Source: Cavenderia fasciculata (Eukaryota > Evosea > Eumycetozoa > Acytosteliales > Cavenderiaceae). From it: a stretch of 64,000 bases of DNA. Positions 1-13,100 of this stretch are shown in pieces. The notes under the pieces were generated by a model. It saw nothing but the letters and a program-made list of their open reading frames with translations, searched no databases and was not told the origin of the DNA. Position numbers and translations under genes: made by a program. The DNA lies in contig NW_004457737.1 of the NCBI RefSeq assembly GCF_000203815.1, positions 496,001 through 560,000 of the forward strand. Direction: 5' to 3'. Every line of letters starts with the position of its first letter. Positions within the stretch are counted from its first letter, which is position 1.

Positions 1-1
1 A

Positions 2-340
2 TCAGATGGTAGACCAACCTATTCACAAACACAACTCATATCATTGTCTCAACATCCCAACAATGATGAACAATCGATTGCAATGATTGGTATTAATTTC
101 CCACAATGCAAGTCGTGTGTTCTCGATCCTGATTTCACACCATTACTCATCGACAAAGAGAATGATAGTGGTTGTGGTGATGACTCCAAATCAAACACAT
201 GGCGTATTATTGTTGGTGCAGTTGTTGGTGGTGTTGGTGCTGTAGCTATTGTTACTGCATCAATAATCACTATTAAAAAGATACAAAAAAGAAACAAATT
301 TAATGCTCATGTTCAAAGTAAATTAAAACAAATCAACTAA
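2..340 (+). CDS. 3' end of a ComC-like LRR/TIG/EGF membrane receptor (copy 0 of the tandem array)
   Basis: This is the tail of the last exon of a gene that begins left of the window. The frame opening at base 2 reads SDGRPTYSQTQLIS, which is the same as the end of the ComC-type domain in the four complete copies downstream. The conserved CVLDPDFTPLLID segment follows, then an acidic/Cys spacer, a Trp, a glycine-rich membrane segment (IIVGAVVGGVGAVAIV) and a short basic cytoplasmic tail ending in TAA at 338-340. The part seen is more like copies B and C than copy A. It is certainly a member of the array. How much lies upstream, and whether that part is intact, cannot be seen. Confidence 0.85.
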   Translation, partial: SDGRPTYSQTQLISLSQHPNNDEQSIAMIGINFPQCKSCVLDPDFTPLLIDKENDSGCGDDSKSNTWRIIVGAVVGGVGAVAIVTASIITIKKIQKRNKFNAHVQSKLKQIN

Positions 341-703
341 ATAAATAAATAAATAAATGACCTTATTAATAACACACAAAGTAATAAAATGTGAGTGAGA
401 TTAGATTCTTTTAGTAGTTATTAAAAGTCAAATTATCATAAACCAAGGTGGGTCGTCGTCGATTTGGTTTGGATCATAATACCGATACTCGATCCAATAT
501 TTTATCCGCTGCAAATATCTAGTTATTTTAAAAAATATCCAACTAGCGACTTGATTCAGGGATGTGGAGATTTATTTGATCTTTTCCCCAATCTTCATTT
601 TGCAACCATCTTCGTCGCGCGATATGATATTCAAAGTTTGTAGATACGAAATTATTCTACACCCAATATTTATATTTATCTGTATCAATATTAATAAGTA
701 ATA
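341..703. other. Intergenic stretch between copy 0 and copy A
   Basis: About 360 bases with no convincing gene. The stop codon of copy 0 is followed at once by a TAAA-type tetranucleotide run. The rest is AT-rich, with A/T runs just before the start codon of copy A, and must hold the 3' end of copy 0 and the promoter of copy A. I recognise no regulatory motif. Confidence 0.5.
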
Positions 704-3700
704 ATGAAAGGTACTTGTTGTATTTTTAATTTTTTGCTGCTTTTTTTGATGTTCACGAGTGTGGTGTACACACAAGCAAACTTGCCACCTAGTGAAAGTA
801 AGTTAGAAGATTATTATCACATTATCATTCATTACTTTGTTGTATTAATATATTAATTAATTATAAACTATACACTACAGTCGCATCAGCAGTTTTTATT
901 ATTAGGTTTGTATTTTATAGAGAGGAAGGGAGATATTCATATATATGAATTGAATTAATATTAATATTCTGTTTACTTACTCTATATTTCTATGTATTGA
1001 TATTTTAGACAATATGGTCTTACTACATTTCAAGATAATAGATTATGTTCATTAGTTTTCTTTTGTGAGAATTTACCTGATGGTTTTACTCATATCACTC
1101 AAATGTAAGATATCTTAGAAAGATGATTAATCACGCTTGGTGTGTTCTTGTGAGATTCAATTTCATTAATGTTATTTCATGTTTACTACTATTTAGTTCA
1201 ATCATAGTCAACACTTTTACAAATGTTGGAATACCAGACCCTAATACTGTATTGGATCTGCCTTACTTGCGACTCTTTAACTTACTTTACAAGGATCCTT
1301 CAAAACAGGTTGCCAATCAGACCATCAATTTATTAGAGTACATGAGACCATTGACGAATCTGACCTCTATCAATATCGTTTCCGACCCTTCCTTGACGTA
1401 TTTACCAACAACAGGATTTGATTCACGTGCTAAACTTGAAATGTTTACTGTGGATTCTATTAACATACGTGCCGTTCCAGAGGGTTTCTTAAACAACTCG
1501 ATCAAACTGAATTTCCTCCAATTCCTGGCGCCCATCGAATCGATAGTCATTGACGATTCATACAATTTCCCATCTTTAAAGACACTACAAATACATTCAA
1601 ATCGTACCACTGCTAGTCTTGGATTACATTTCCTCAACATTACAACAAAATCATTTCCAATTTTGGAAAATTGGTAAGTAGATAAGTATATATATATTTC
1701 AATTATATAATATATATTAACAACATTTGTTGTTTTGTTGTTGAATATAGTAATATTGTTAGTTTACCAGGATCAAATACAACGGTTTATCATTCAATTT
1801 CGAATCTCAACTCATTGTATTGCGGTGCTCTAGATGAAAATGGAGGGGATTGCCATTTGGTAATTGGTAATCCTCAAAGTTCACAATTTGTGTATGTATT
1901 GTATAAAGAAAGAAATACAAACAGTCAAACTGTATGATCATTTTACTCAATTTACTTTTTTTTCTAGAACGGTTAGAGGACATCAGTCTACCTTATCACC
2001 CTTTCCTATTGTAGGATCGGATTTCCCAGAGTTAAAGTTTCTTACACTAGGTTATATGGATTTAGTTAGCTGGCCAGTTCAGAGTTACCCTCCAAAATTA
2101 GTTGTTTTGTATGTATTTTTAAAAAATAATATTTTATATAGTAATAATATAATATAATAATAATAATCATTAATTAATTAATACTTTTCATTTATATTTT
2201 AATAATAGGAATTTATCAAATAATAAATTCACAACAGTTTCACCTTTACCAGTACCAAAGAGTGTAAGCAACTTTATGGTTGCAGATAATGAATTGACAG
2301 GTGTCATTGACATAGACTCGATCTTTTCAAATAATAATGGTGGAGTATTATCATTTGAAAACAACCTCGGCCTGGACCAACCCCTTTCCAATAACAACTA
2401 TTGTAAACATCAACTGTATATTCGTAACACGTCAATTCCATCGGTACCACCATGCTTTTGGTGTTATAAAGAATATCGAACAACAGGCTTTGTTGTTTTT
2501 GAAACTGATTTGTCACTTCCATCAGGTTTTACTTGTCCTTGTATGTAATCAATCGAGATATAAACAATAATAATAATAATTATGAATAATAATATTTTTA
2601 AAAGAATTTCTTTCTAACTGTTGTTTTTTATTTCTTTTTTTTGATTTTCTTTCAAAAGATAATCTTAATGTACCAATGTTGGTGACAAGTAATAAGACTG
2701 TTAATTTTACAGGTAGCAATGTTGGATGGGGTAGAGTACAAACACCCAATTATACTCTGACCAGTATTATACCCAATAATCAGATGGTTGCAGTATTTGA
2801 TCAAGCTTACCAATATCCAACCCTCTTTCCTTTCAAACTTGCTCCGTTTGTCAGTCCACCACTAGTCAACATCAACGTGATTGAAGGTGGTGTCAAAATT
2901 GGCAACATCACAACCCAACAAACACCAAATGTAACCACTATCATTGTAACAATGAGCGAATACAACTCGTATTTCTCACATTTCTTTGTCGTCGATGCTT
3001 CCACCACATGCACTAATATATCCAACCCCCAATCGAATAAGTTTGTGTGCCAAGTGCCACCACTCACAAGTGGAATCCACCAATTGTCTGTCTGGAATGA
3101 TTATTACAGTCAAGCTTTGTCATTCTCCTTTGACGCTACGTATCCAAACATCATAGAAGTCACCGGTCTACCTTCTCCTCTGGGATCAAACATTACATTG
3201 ACTGGTAATTTTGGTACGTTGGTTAGTGGCTTGCAAGTCTCTATCCTTAATGGCCGTATGGATACTGCACAATGCGTCGTCAAATCGGTAACAACGACGA
3301 CCATTATATGCGAGACTGGTATGTCAATAGTAAACACGCAAGTAGATATCATAGTTGATGTCGATGGCTATCAGGCATCATACCTCGTTACCCTATTTGA
3401 ACTCTGTACATTAACAACAAATAATTGTCATGGTAATGGTGTTTGTGATCATTCAGGAGATTGTATATGTAATAGAACTGGATTTTATAATGATTGTTTT
3501 AAACGTATGTCATTGTTGAAAAAAATTATATATTAGACCTATTAATTATTAAAATCAATAATATTAATTATTTACTATAATTAGCATATCCAATTATTAG
3601 TTCAGCAAGTTATGATTCAACAAATAACAAGTTGGTTACATTAAATGGTGATTTTGGTCCATATCCTATAACAAATGTAATGATAAAGATTAATAATACT

Positions 3701-5046
3701 TTGAATTGTACTGGAAATGATAAATCACAATTCCAAATTAATTGTACTTTAGAACAATCACCACCTTTTGGTTTGTCATCTGTTTATTTACAATTAAATA
3801 ATCAAGTAGACGGATTAAATACAACTGCAAGAAATATATTGATTTTACGTCCGACCGGTAATGGAGGTGGATCAACTACTACAACAACCACCACTACCAC
3901 CACATCAACAACATCAGGAGGATCATCAAATACACCACAACAACAATGTGAAAAAGATACATTCAATTGTTATGGACATGGCAAATGTGATAATAATGGA
4001 ATATGTCAATGTGATGACAATTATAATCCTGTTGATAATTGTTTTACAAAGTGTATGTATCATTAAAATTATTAAATTATTTAATTGTTTATTTAATTAA
4101 TTTAACTGTTTACTAATTAAATTAATTATTTTTAAATATTAATATAGTCACAAATACAACTATCAAACCAAATACAACGGACCCAACAGTATCATTTGAT
4201 ATTGATGGAATTGATTTCCAATTTGAAATTGTATCAATACAGGAATTAGATTTGGATGGTAATACAATCCTCAAAGAATTATTTATTTCAAATTATTCAT
4301 GGAATGTAAATGTATCAAGCAATAATATCATAACCATTGTCAACTATCAATTAAATACAACTACAAATTCCTCTTCATCCTCTCCATCCTCTTCATCCTC
4401 ATTCCAATCAGTATTGGTATTATCAACCATTTCATTTTCAACACAATCAAGAGATATTCAATTCGGTGATCAAACACTTCACATCAATCCCAATTCTATT
4501 AAATTGGCAGTCAACATCACCAACTGGCAATATTCATCCAATTTGGCAACACTCAGAGTTGTATTTAGAACAATCATTAATAACAACCAATCAGTTGAAT
4601 ATGAATGCGAAGATAAACAAATTGAATCATTAACATATGACTCGTTATCATCATTACAGTACCTCAGAGTTGTCAAGGATAACGTACAATTCAATGGTAG
4701 ATTTATTGATTTTGCATTATCAGATGGTAGACCAACTTATTCCCAAACACAACTCATATCATTAACACAATCGGATGGTGGAGATGATGAACAATCAATT
4801 GTAATGATTGGTGTTGGTTTGCCACAATGTAATGAATGTGTTCTCGATCCTGATTTCACACCATTACTCATCGACAAGAGTGAATGTGGTCACTCTGATA
4901 GTTGGAGAATCATTGTTGGTGCTGTCGTCGGTGGTGTTGGTGGAGCTGCTATAATTGTCGCGTCAGTCTTAACCTATTTGAAAATACGAAAGGGTAAGAT
5001 ATTTGACCAACGTTTATCCGTCAAGATGAAAGGGATGGGTCAATAA
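704..5046 (+). CDS. ComC-like LRR/IPT-TIG/EGF single-pass membrane receptor, copy A (10 exons, 1172 aa)
   Basis: Exons: 704-797, 881-905, 1009-1104, 1197-1673, 1751-1891, 1968-2108, 2209-2540, 2659-3504, 3585-4052, 4148-5046. Every intron is GT-AG and the sum is 1173 codons including the stop. Residues 1-23 form a signal peptide (FNFLLLFLMF core). Residues about 70-435 are irregular leucine-rich repeats split by phase-2 introns. Residues 436-717 hold an IPT/TIG-like sandwich (GSNITLTGNFG) ending in an EGF-like Cys module. Residues 718-873 hold a second TIG-like segment, a Thr-rich stalk and a second EGF module (CYGHGKCDNNGICQC). Residues 874-1100 are the ComC-type beta domain, with a membrane segment near 1130-1155. 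Many Asn-X-Ser/Thr sites fit a surface glycoprotein. In copy A the mid-LRR segment is one exon (1751-1891); the other copies split it. A role in adhesion or recognition is inference. Confidence 0.85.
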
Positions 5047-5423
5047 AATAAATAAAATAATCATCATACTGGTACCAGTATTTTATGGTGGTTAAACAAA
5101 TAAAATAATATCTCAGAGTAGAGTATACTCTTTAAGGTGAATAGGATATTTCATCGGCTCGTAGTTACACGATTTACTATTGATGATCCATAAAATTTAT
5201 AAAAGTATAGATATTTAAAAGATCAGAAATCTACTCCACCCCGATAACATCACACCAGTTTTATCCACCATGTTCGATGGTCTCGGATAAAAAATGTATA
5301 AATTAAAGGTCGATAAATATCTCGATCGTGTTCAATCCTAACCTCCTTTCAGCTGTACTTCAATTAATTATGTTACAATTGAATCACTCTCTAATTTATC
5401 TACAAATAAACACACTCATAAAA
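5047..5423. other. Intergenic stretch between copies A and B
   Basis: About 375 bases with no gene. It holds the 3' end of copy A, including a perfect 16-base palindrome listed separately, and the AT-rich promoter of copy B. Confidence 0.5.
5066..5081. repeat. Perfect 16-bp palindrome in the 3' flank of copy A
   Basis: ATACTGGTACCAGTAT equals its own reverse complement and lies 20 bases after the stop codon of copy A. In the transcript it could fold on itself, or it could bind a dimeric protein as DNA. No function is shown. Confidence 0.8.
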
Positions 5424-8400
5424 ATGAAATGTATTTTTAATAATTTTCTCATTGTATTTTATATCTTTTTTGTAATTGTATCATTATTATTATTATCTAG
5501 TTTCCCATTAGTAGTTCATTCACAGCAACAAATACCAGAAGAAGAACGCAAGTATTTCAATTTAACAATTTAAATAGTACAGTATAGTATTAATACCTAA
5601 AATCGATCTCAATATTTATTATTATAGTTGAATCAGCAATATGGCTTATTAGGTGTGTATTCATTATGATCATATGATCAATCACTCACTCTAGTTATGT
5701 GCTTTATACGACGTACTTACTCATTCACATCTCTTTCATTTATAAAGACAATATGGACAAAACATACCACAGAGTCAAGCATTATGTGCAGTAACTTCAA
5801 CTTTTCAATGCGGTAATCAAACTTTTGATGGACAATACCGTATCGTTAATATGTATGTTATGATTAGTTATGAGGTGATAATATATTAATCATGATGATA
5901 TAATATGATTGTACTTATATATATATATATTTCATTTGTATTTATTTTTTATTTACTCATGAGTATAGAAGTATGACAGTATCAACAATTAATAATACTG
6001 TTGGTATGCCAAACCCAGCTATCGCATCACTAAAGCTACCTGCACTGATGTCATTTTACTTGGGCGTTTATGACGGATCTGGTAAAACCGTGGCCAATAA
6101 GTCCATGTCTCTTTTAGAGTATATCAAACCGTTAAAGAATATAACGATGATTCATATTAGGACCGATCCAACTATAGCAGTGATTCCAACAGACTTTACC
6201 GATTTTCCCTACCTTACATCGGTCACTTTAAATGGAAATCCTGGTTTAACAGCCATTCCACCAAACTTTTTAAACAACTCTGTTAGGCTACAAACAATAG
6301 CGCTCTATCAACCAATCGAATCGATAACTATCGACACTTTGTCGTATTTCCCATCTCTCATTGCTTATTCAGTCACTTCCAATTGTACTGGTGGTCCACA
6401 ATGTAAATTTCATCTCACTACACAATCATTTCCCGTTTTAACAGGTTTGTAAGTATTACAGTCCAACAGACATGCCACAGCAAATGTTTGAAACAATTCA
6501 AGATAAATATGTGTGTTGACTAATCTAATCTAAAACACAACTCTTATTTTTATTTAACAATTAGCCAAGTTCATTCTATTGCTGGATCAGTTTCCAATGT
6601 AAATTTTGATATTTGTTACAGCCCTGCCAACACCACTTCAATGTACGTATATTATAACTATTAATGTTAACATATCATATTCGAAACAAATTGTTTGATC
6701 TCTAACATAATAATAATAATATTATTTTAATTCTAGATATTGTGGAATCCAAACCGCAACTTGTAACTTTGTATTTGGATGTCCATCTTATTTAAATTAT
6801 TTGTAAGTTTAATTAAACATTCATTACACACCATTATAATTAAAATGAATACTAATTTAAATTTCATTCCTTGTGTTTATATTCCTTTTTTTTTTTAGAA
6901 CTATTCTTGGACCTTCGTCAACCATTTCACCCCCTGTAAGTGCATCTGTGTATTCCGGACTCCGATATTTCAAATTTGCCTATTCCGGTCTAACTTCTGT
7001 CCCAGTCTCCACTTACCCCCCGCTAATACAATATTTGTATGTTAATTGCAATTTATATAATAACGATCTCTTATTCAATTTTGTTTATTTATGTATTAAT
7101 TTTTACTGTTATCAACAACAAAAGGGATTTTCCAAACAATGCTTTGACAGTCTATCCCAACACTTATAGTGTACCTCCAAGTCTGTTACTTCTCAATTTA
7201 CCCTATAATAACCTGGTTAATTTTGATGTTGATACAATCCTTGCCAACAATAATGGACTCAACAGACTAGATTTTACCAACAACCTTAACTTTGTTGGTC
7301 CCATCACAAACTCTTATTGTAAACACCGTTTATATATCAAAAACACTGCTGTTACAACCCTACCAGACTGCATCTGGTGCTGGTATAACACCTCCAAATT
7401 AGGAATGGATTATGTAACCATCGAGACCAATTTGTTGCCACCACCTGACTTTGTTTGTAATTGTATGTTCATTTTAAAAAAAAAAAAAAAAAAAAAAAAG
7501 ATTATTAATACTTTTTATTTTTATATTTTATAGTTTCTATTTTAAATTCGAATTTAATAGTAACAAATGCTGGTAAAGTAACTATTTATGGAAATAATAT
7601 TGGGTTTGGTCAAGTATCAACTCCACAATACAAGATAACTGCTATTATTCCCAACATTCAACTATTAATCGATTTTAAGCAACCCGTACCATTTTATCCA
7701 ACACCAACCAACATTTCTTTGGGTATGTTTATCAATGCCCCCATATCGCAAATATCAATTGTTGAAGGTGGTGTAGATATTGGTCAAATCATAGCGGAGC
7801 AGAGTTGCCCACACACAATATTATTCATGTCGATGAAAATATACAATTCATTCTTTGTACATGACGTGACGATTAATGCTGTGCCATGTGTCACTCTAAC
7901 CAATGGCACAGTTGCCGATGAACTAATATGTACTCTCCCTCCACTCACTGCCGGAACACATACGCTCTACATGACCAATGGCCATTTCTCGGAATCTGTA
8001 GAGTTTGATTTCGAGACTACTTATCCAGTCGTCAATGCTGTTACTCGTCTGCCAGCACCTCAGGGAACCAATATTACATTGACTGGAAACTTTGGTGCCA
8101 ATTTAAACGGTCCTTATGTTAACTTGACAACAATCTCTAGTTCCACAGCCTGTACCGTCCTTTCAATCACTCTGTCGACCATTGTATGCGAGACTAGTAT
8201 CCCAATCGCCCATGAGCTGGTGACAGTATATGTGACCGTCGATGGATACACCTCTCCCGCCTTTTACATCACCCTCAACAATATTTGCCAGCAATCAACA
8301 AATAATTGTACGGGTAATGGTCTATGTGATATGAATGGACAATGTATATGTACAAGTAATGCATTTTATAATAATTGTTCTAAACGTATGTAAATTTAAA

Positions 8401-9892
8401 TTAAAATTAAATATTATTTAAATTATTAATTATTTTTTATTTATGATATAGCATATCCAATTATTAGTTCAGCAAGTTATGATTCAACAAATAACAAGTT
8501 GGTTTCATTGAATGGTGATTTTGGTCCATTTGGACAAGTAAATCCAACAATCAAGATTAATAATACTTTGGATTGTACTGTTAATTATAAATCTCAATGG
8601 GTATTGAATTGTACTCTTGATCAATCACCAAATTATGGGTTGTCATCGGTTTATTTACAAGTAGATAGCTTAAATACAACTGCGAGAAATATATTGGTAT
8701 TACGTCCTCCTAATAATGGAGGTGGATCAACTACTACAACAACCACCACCACAACATCAGGAGGACCATCACTCACTCCACAGGAACAATGCGAAAAAGA
8801 TACGTTCAATTGTTATGGACATGGTAAATGTGATATTAATGGAATATGTCAATGTGATGATAATTATAATCCTGATGATAATTGTTTTACAAAGTGTATG
8901 TATCATTAATGACGTATAGTATATTTAATAATTATATCAATCAAATGAAGAAAATTAATTAAACTAATTTTATTTTATTTTTAAATATAGTCACAAATAC
9001 AACAATCAAACCAAATACAACAGACCCAACAGTATCATTTGATATTGATGGAATTGATTTCCAATTTGAAATTGTATCAATTCAAGAATTGGATTTGGAT
9101 GGTAATACAATCCTCAAAGAATTATTTATTTCAAATTATTCATGGAATGTAAATGTATCAAGCAATAATATCATAACCATTGTCAACTATCAATTAAATA
9201 CAACTACAAATTCCTCTTCCTCTCCACCGTCTTCATTCCAATCAGTATTGGTATCATCAACCATTTCATTTTCAACACAATCAAGAGATATTCAATTCGG
9301 TGATCAAACACTTCACATCAATCGCAATTCAATTAAATTGGCAGTCAACATCACCAACTGGCAATATTCATCCAATTTGGCAACACTCAGAGTTGTATTT
9401 AGAACAATCATTAATAACAACCAATCAGTTGAATATGATTGCCAAGATAAAAACGTGGAACCATTGACATACGACTCGTTATCATCATTACAATACCTCA
9501 GAGTTGTCAAAGATGATGTACAATTCAATGGTAGATTTATTGATTTTGCATTATCAGATGGTAGACCAACTTATTCACAAACACAACTCATATCATTAAC
9601 ACAATTATTGGATGGTGGAGATGATGAACAATCGATTGCAATGATTGGTATTAATTTCCCACAATGTAATGAATGTGTTCTCGATCCTGATTTCTCACCA
9701 TTACTCATCGACAAGAGTGAATGTGGGGAAGGACAATCAAACACATGGCGTATTATTGTTGGTGCAGTTGTTGGAGGTGTTGGTGCTGTCGCTATTGCCG
9801 TTGCTTCATTCCTCACCTACAAAAAGTTAATGAAAGCTAAAAATTATGACCAAAGCATATCTCATAAGTTAAAGAATATCGAGAACAATTAA
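5424..9892 (+). CDS. ComC-like LRR/IPT-TIG/EGF single-pass membrane receptor, copy B (11 exons, 1183 aa)
   Basis: Exons: 5424-5547, 5628-5652, 5748-5852, 5969-6448, 6565-6642, 6737-6802, 6899-7036, 7125-7462, 7534-8385, 8452-8895, 8991-9892, summing to 1184 codons with the stop. The order matches copy A: signal peptide (LIVFYIFFVIVSLLLLSS), LRR block, TIG plus EGF, second TIG plus Thr stalk plus EGF, ComC-type domain, glycine-rich membrane segment and short basic tail. The first intron can only be placed with a GC donor (GCAAGT at 5548), where copies A and C have GTAAGT. The intron before exon 9 contains a run of 24 A (7476-7499). Copy B has the most introns of the array: the small intron after exon 2, shared with A, and the mid-LRR intron, shared with C and D. 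Confidence 0.85.
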
Positions 9893-9972
9893 TAAACAGC
9901 ATTGCTCCACTTCTGAATGAAATTTATCTCGAGATAACAATTAATCTCGAAATCTAGATATTTCAAATTAAC

Positions 9973-9988
9973 AAGATCACGTGATCTT
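9973..9988. repeat. Perfect 16-bp palindrome between copies B and C
   Basis: AAGATCACGTGATCTT equals its reverse complement and contains a CACGTG core (E-box-like). It lies 81 bases past the stop of copy B and 194 bases before the start of copy C. A bHLH-type site is possible but untested. Confidence 0.75.
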
Positions 9989-10181
9989 CGTATGACGAGT
10001 TTTATTCCTCGTTTTGATAGATTTTTATTTAATAAATATCACCAAGGCGCACACATCCATCAATATGGATCATATCATGATCTGTAATAATTATTTGGGT
10101 TTGGTAATGTTGTGGTGATCGTGGTATGATCATCCACTGGTTGTTTTAAAACTATTGTTTGTAACCACTAAAAGCACGATC

Positions 10182-13100
10182 ATGGCAAACATCAACAGTA
10201 AATTTGTATTATATGTATTTATCTTTTTCTTTTCAACAGTTTTACTTGGTTCTACAAATGTAGTTTCGCAACCTCTCCTTCCCGCTCTTGAGCGTAAGTG
10301 CTTTAACTATACTAATAATAATTCGAGATTTTCAAAACTAATTGTATACTCTTTATTTATTTATTACAATTTTAGTTGAATCAGCTGTTTTTGTTATAAG
10401 AGTTTATGGTCTAACAACACAGCAAGATCAAACATTATGTGGAGCTGTGTTTACGTGTTCGGCATTCCCGGATGGATATTTACATGTTATTAGAATGTAA
10501 GAACATTATCAGGTTAACCCCTTTAAATATTATTATTATTATTACTGCCTAGCTCTGTTTTTTAATCAATATTTATTAATATTATACTTTTTATTTTATG
10601 TTAGACAGATAATGTTATCTACTTTTACAGGTGCTGGTCAACCGAATTCTAGTTTAACGACACTTTATTTTCCAAAGTTGACAGTGTTTGAAGTATCGGC
10701 ATCTTCTTTGCCACCATTCAATATTATGGATAGAATGACATCACTAAAAACTTTGAGAGATATTAACATTGTTGATGCATCTTTAACCTACTTGCCATCT
10801 GACTTTACAGGCTTTCCGGAACTTGCCACCTTTTCAATCTCTGGTACCCAGGCCAAAAGTATTCCATCAAACTTTTTAAACAACTCTACCCCATGGTCGA
10901 TAAAATTTGAAGGACCATTCGAGTTAATATCCTTTGACGATACATTGTATCTCCCAGAGTTGACGCATATGTATATTAAAAATTCGAATTTTAGTAACTC
11001 TATCATAGATTTAACCCCTCAGAGTTTCCCCAAACTTTCAACCTTGTAAGTACATTTATAAATTTATTTATAATACATACATTTTTTAATTACCATTCTA
11101 TATATATATATTAAACTCTAGAGAGGTAAATTTCATGAATGCTGGATCCTCTTTGACAATCAACCACCAGATACCTATTTTACCATTTTATTTGTATGTA
11201 TAAATCATTTAAATATTGAATTTATTGGGATACAAATAACTAACAAACTGACTAATCATCCCCATTAGAACTTGTACTTCAATGGGATCTATTACTGATA
11301 ATAAATGTCAAATTAATCTCGATCATCCTGAAACGTTGCAAGTTTTGTAAGTTAACGTAATTTAAATTCAAACAAAGTAGTATATAAATAGTTAACCATC
11401 TATTTTATTTTAGGTTAGTCACAGGACCTCAATCAACCATTTCACCACCAATTGGTTCGGCATATCTAACATTGGGTTCCCTTTCTTTGCAATCGATGGC
11501 ATTAACCAACTTTCCACTCTCCTCTTATCCTCCTACCTTGAAAAGTTTGTAAGGTGTTGCTCCCCTTTTCCACTTTGTAATTTAGTTTATTTATTCATCT
11601 TTTTTTTTCTATAGAAATTTAGGATACAATCAGTTAACAACAATTCCTGCAATTGATGTTCCACCTTCTTTAGTTTCATTGGGTTTACAAAACAACCAAT
11701 TGTTAGAACCAATACCCATGACTATCTTTAACAATAATCTTGGATTGACTAAATTTGATTTACAAAACAATCCAACATTTACAGGTCCTATCACCGAAGA
11801 CTATTGTATCCATCAGCTGTATATCATGAACACTGGTATTATAACACTACCTGATTGCATTTGGTGTTGGAAAAATGTAACAAATCTAGTTACCGTATCA
11901 ACCAGCCTTCCCTATCCAACATCAGGTGTTAACTGTAATGATTGTATGTGTAAAAAAAAAAAAGAATTTAATTGTTCAAATACTAATTCAATCTAACTAT
12001 AGATAAAATTGACAATTCTAGTAGGATTCTAGTAAAGAATAATACCGTAGAAATTACTGGAACTAATATTGGATGGGGATTTGTTTCGGCGGCAAACTAC
12101 ACGACAAGAAGAATAATTGCCAATACCATGATTCAAATAGTATTCAATTACCAAGTACCAAACAATCTTACACCAGTTATTTTGGATTTAGGAACATTTG
12201 AAGGGGCACCACACGCTCAATTTCAAATCATCCAAGGTGGTATTTTCATCAATTCAGTGATTGCTCAACAACAACCAACAGGTACATCTGTAACTGTTAA
12301 AATGGACTTGTACAATCCTTTCCTTGTCTATACACTCCGTATCGATGGTACAATAGATTGCAACACTACTATACTTTCGCAAACAGAATTTATAGCCATG
12401 TGTCCTCCTATCTCTTCAGGTGAACACTTTGCCTACGTCCTAAATGAAAAATATGCCCAATATAAAGATTTTGACTTTACGTTGGAGTATCCAATTGTAA
12501 CCACGGTAACACCTGTTCCATCACCCCAAGGATCGCTTATCACTTTGACTGGTAATTATGGAAATACATTTTCATCTCCATCTGTCAAATTTATGGCTGA
12601 AAATACCGAGATTGCACAATGTCCTATACAATCGATTAATTCAACAGTCATTACATGTCTAGCTGGTTTGGCAATCGAAAATCAACAAGTAGAGTTGTTA
12701 ATTACCGTTGATGGATTCTCCACCTCTTATATAATTTCCATGAAAGATATTTGCCAACAATCAACAAATAATTGCAATGGAAATGGTGGTTGTAATAATA
12801 ATGGTATCTGTGTTTGTTCCAGTCCTTCTTTTTATAATAATTGTTCTAAACGTATGTAAATTAAAAAATGGTTTAATCTTTTTTTTTTAATTCCTTTTCC
12901 TAATTAATATAAAAATAATTCTTTTTAATACACATTAGCATATCCAATTATTAGTTCAGCAAGTTATGATTCAACAAATAACAAGTTGGTTTCATTGAAT
13001 GGTGATTTTGGTCCATTTGGACAAGTAAATCCAACAATCAAGATTAATAATACTTTGGATTGTACTGTTAATTATAAATCTCAATGGGTATTGAATTGTA

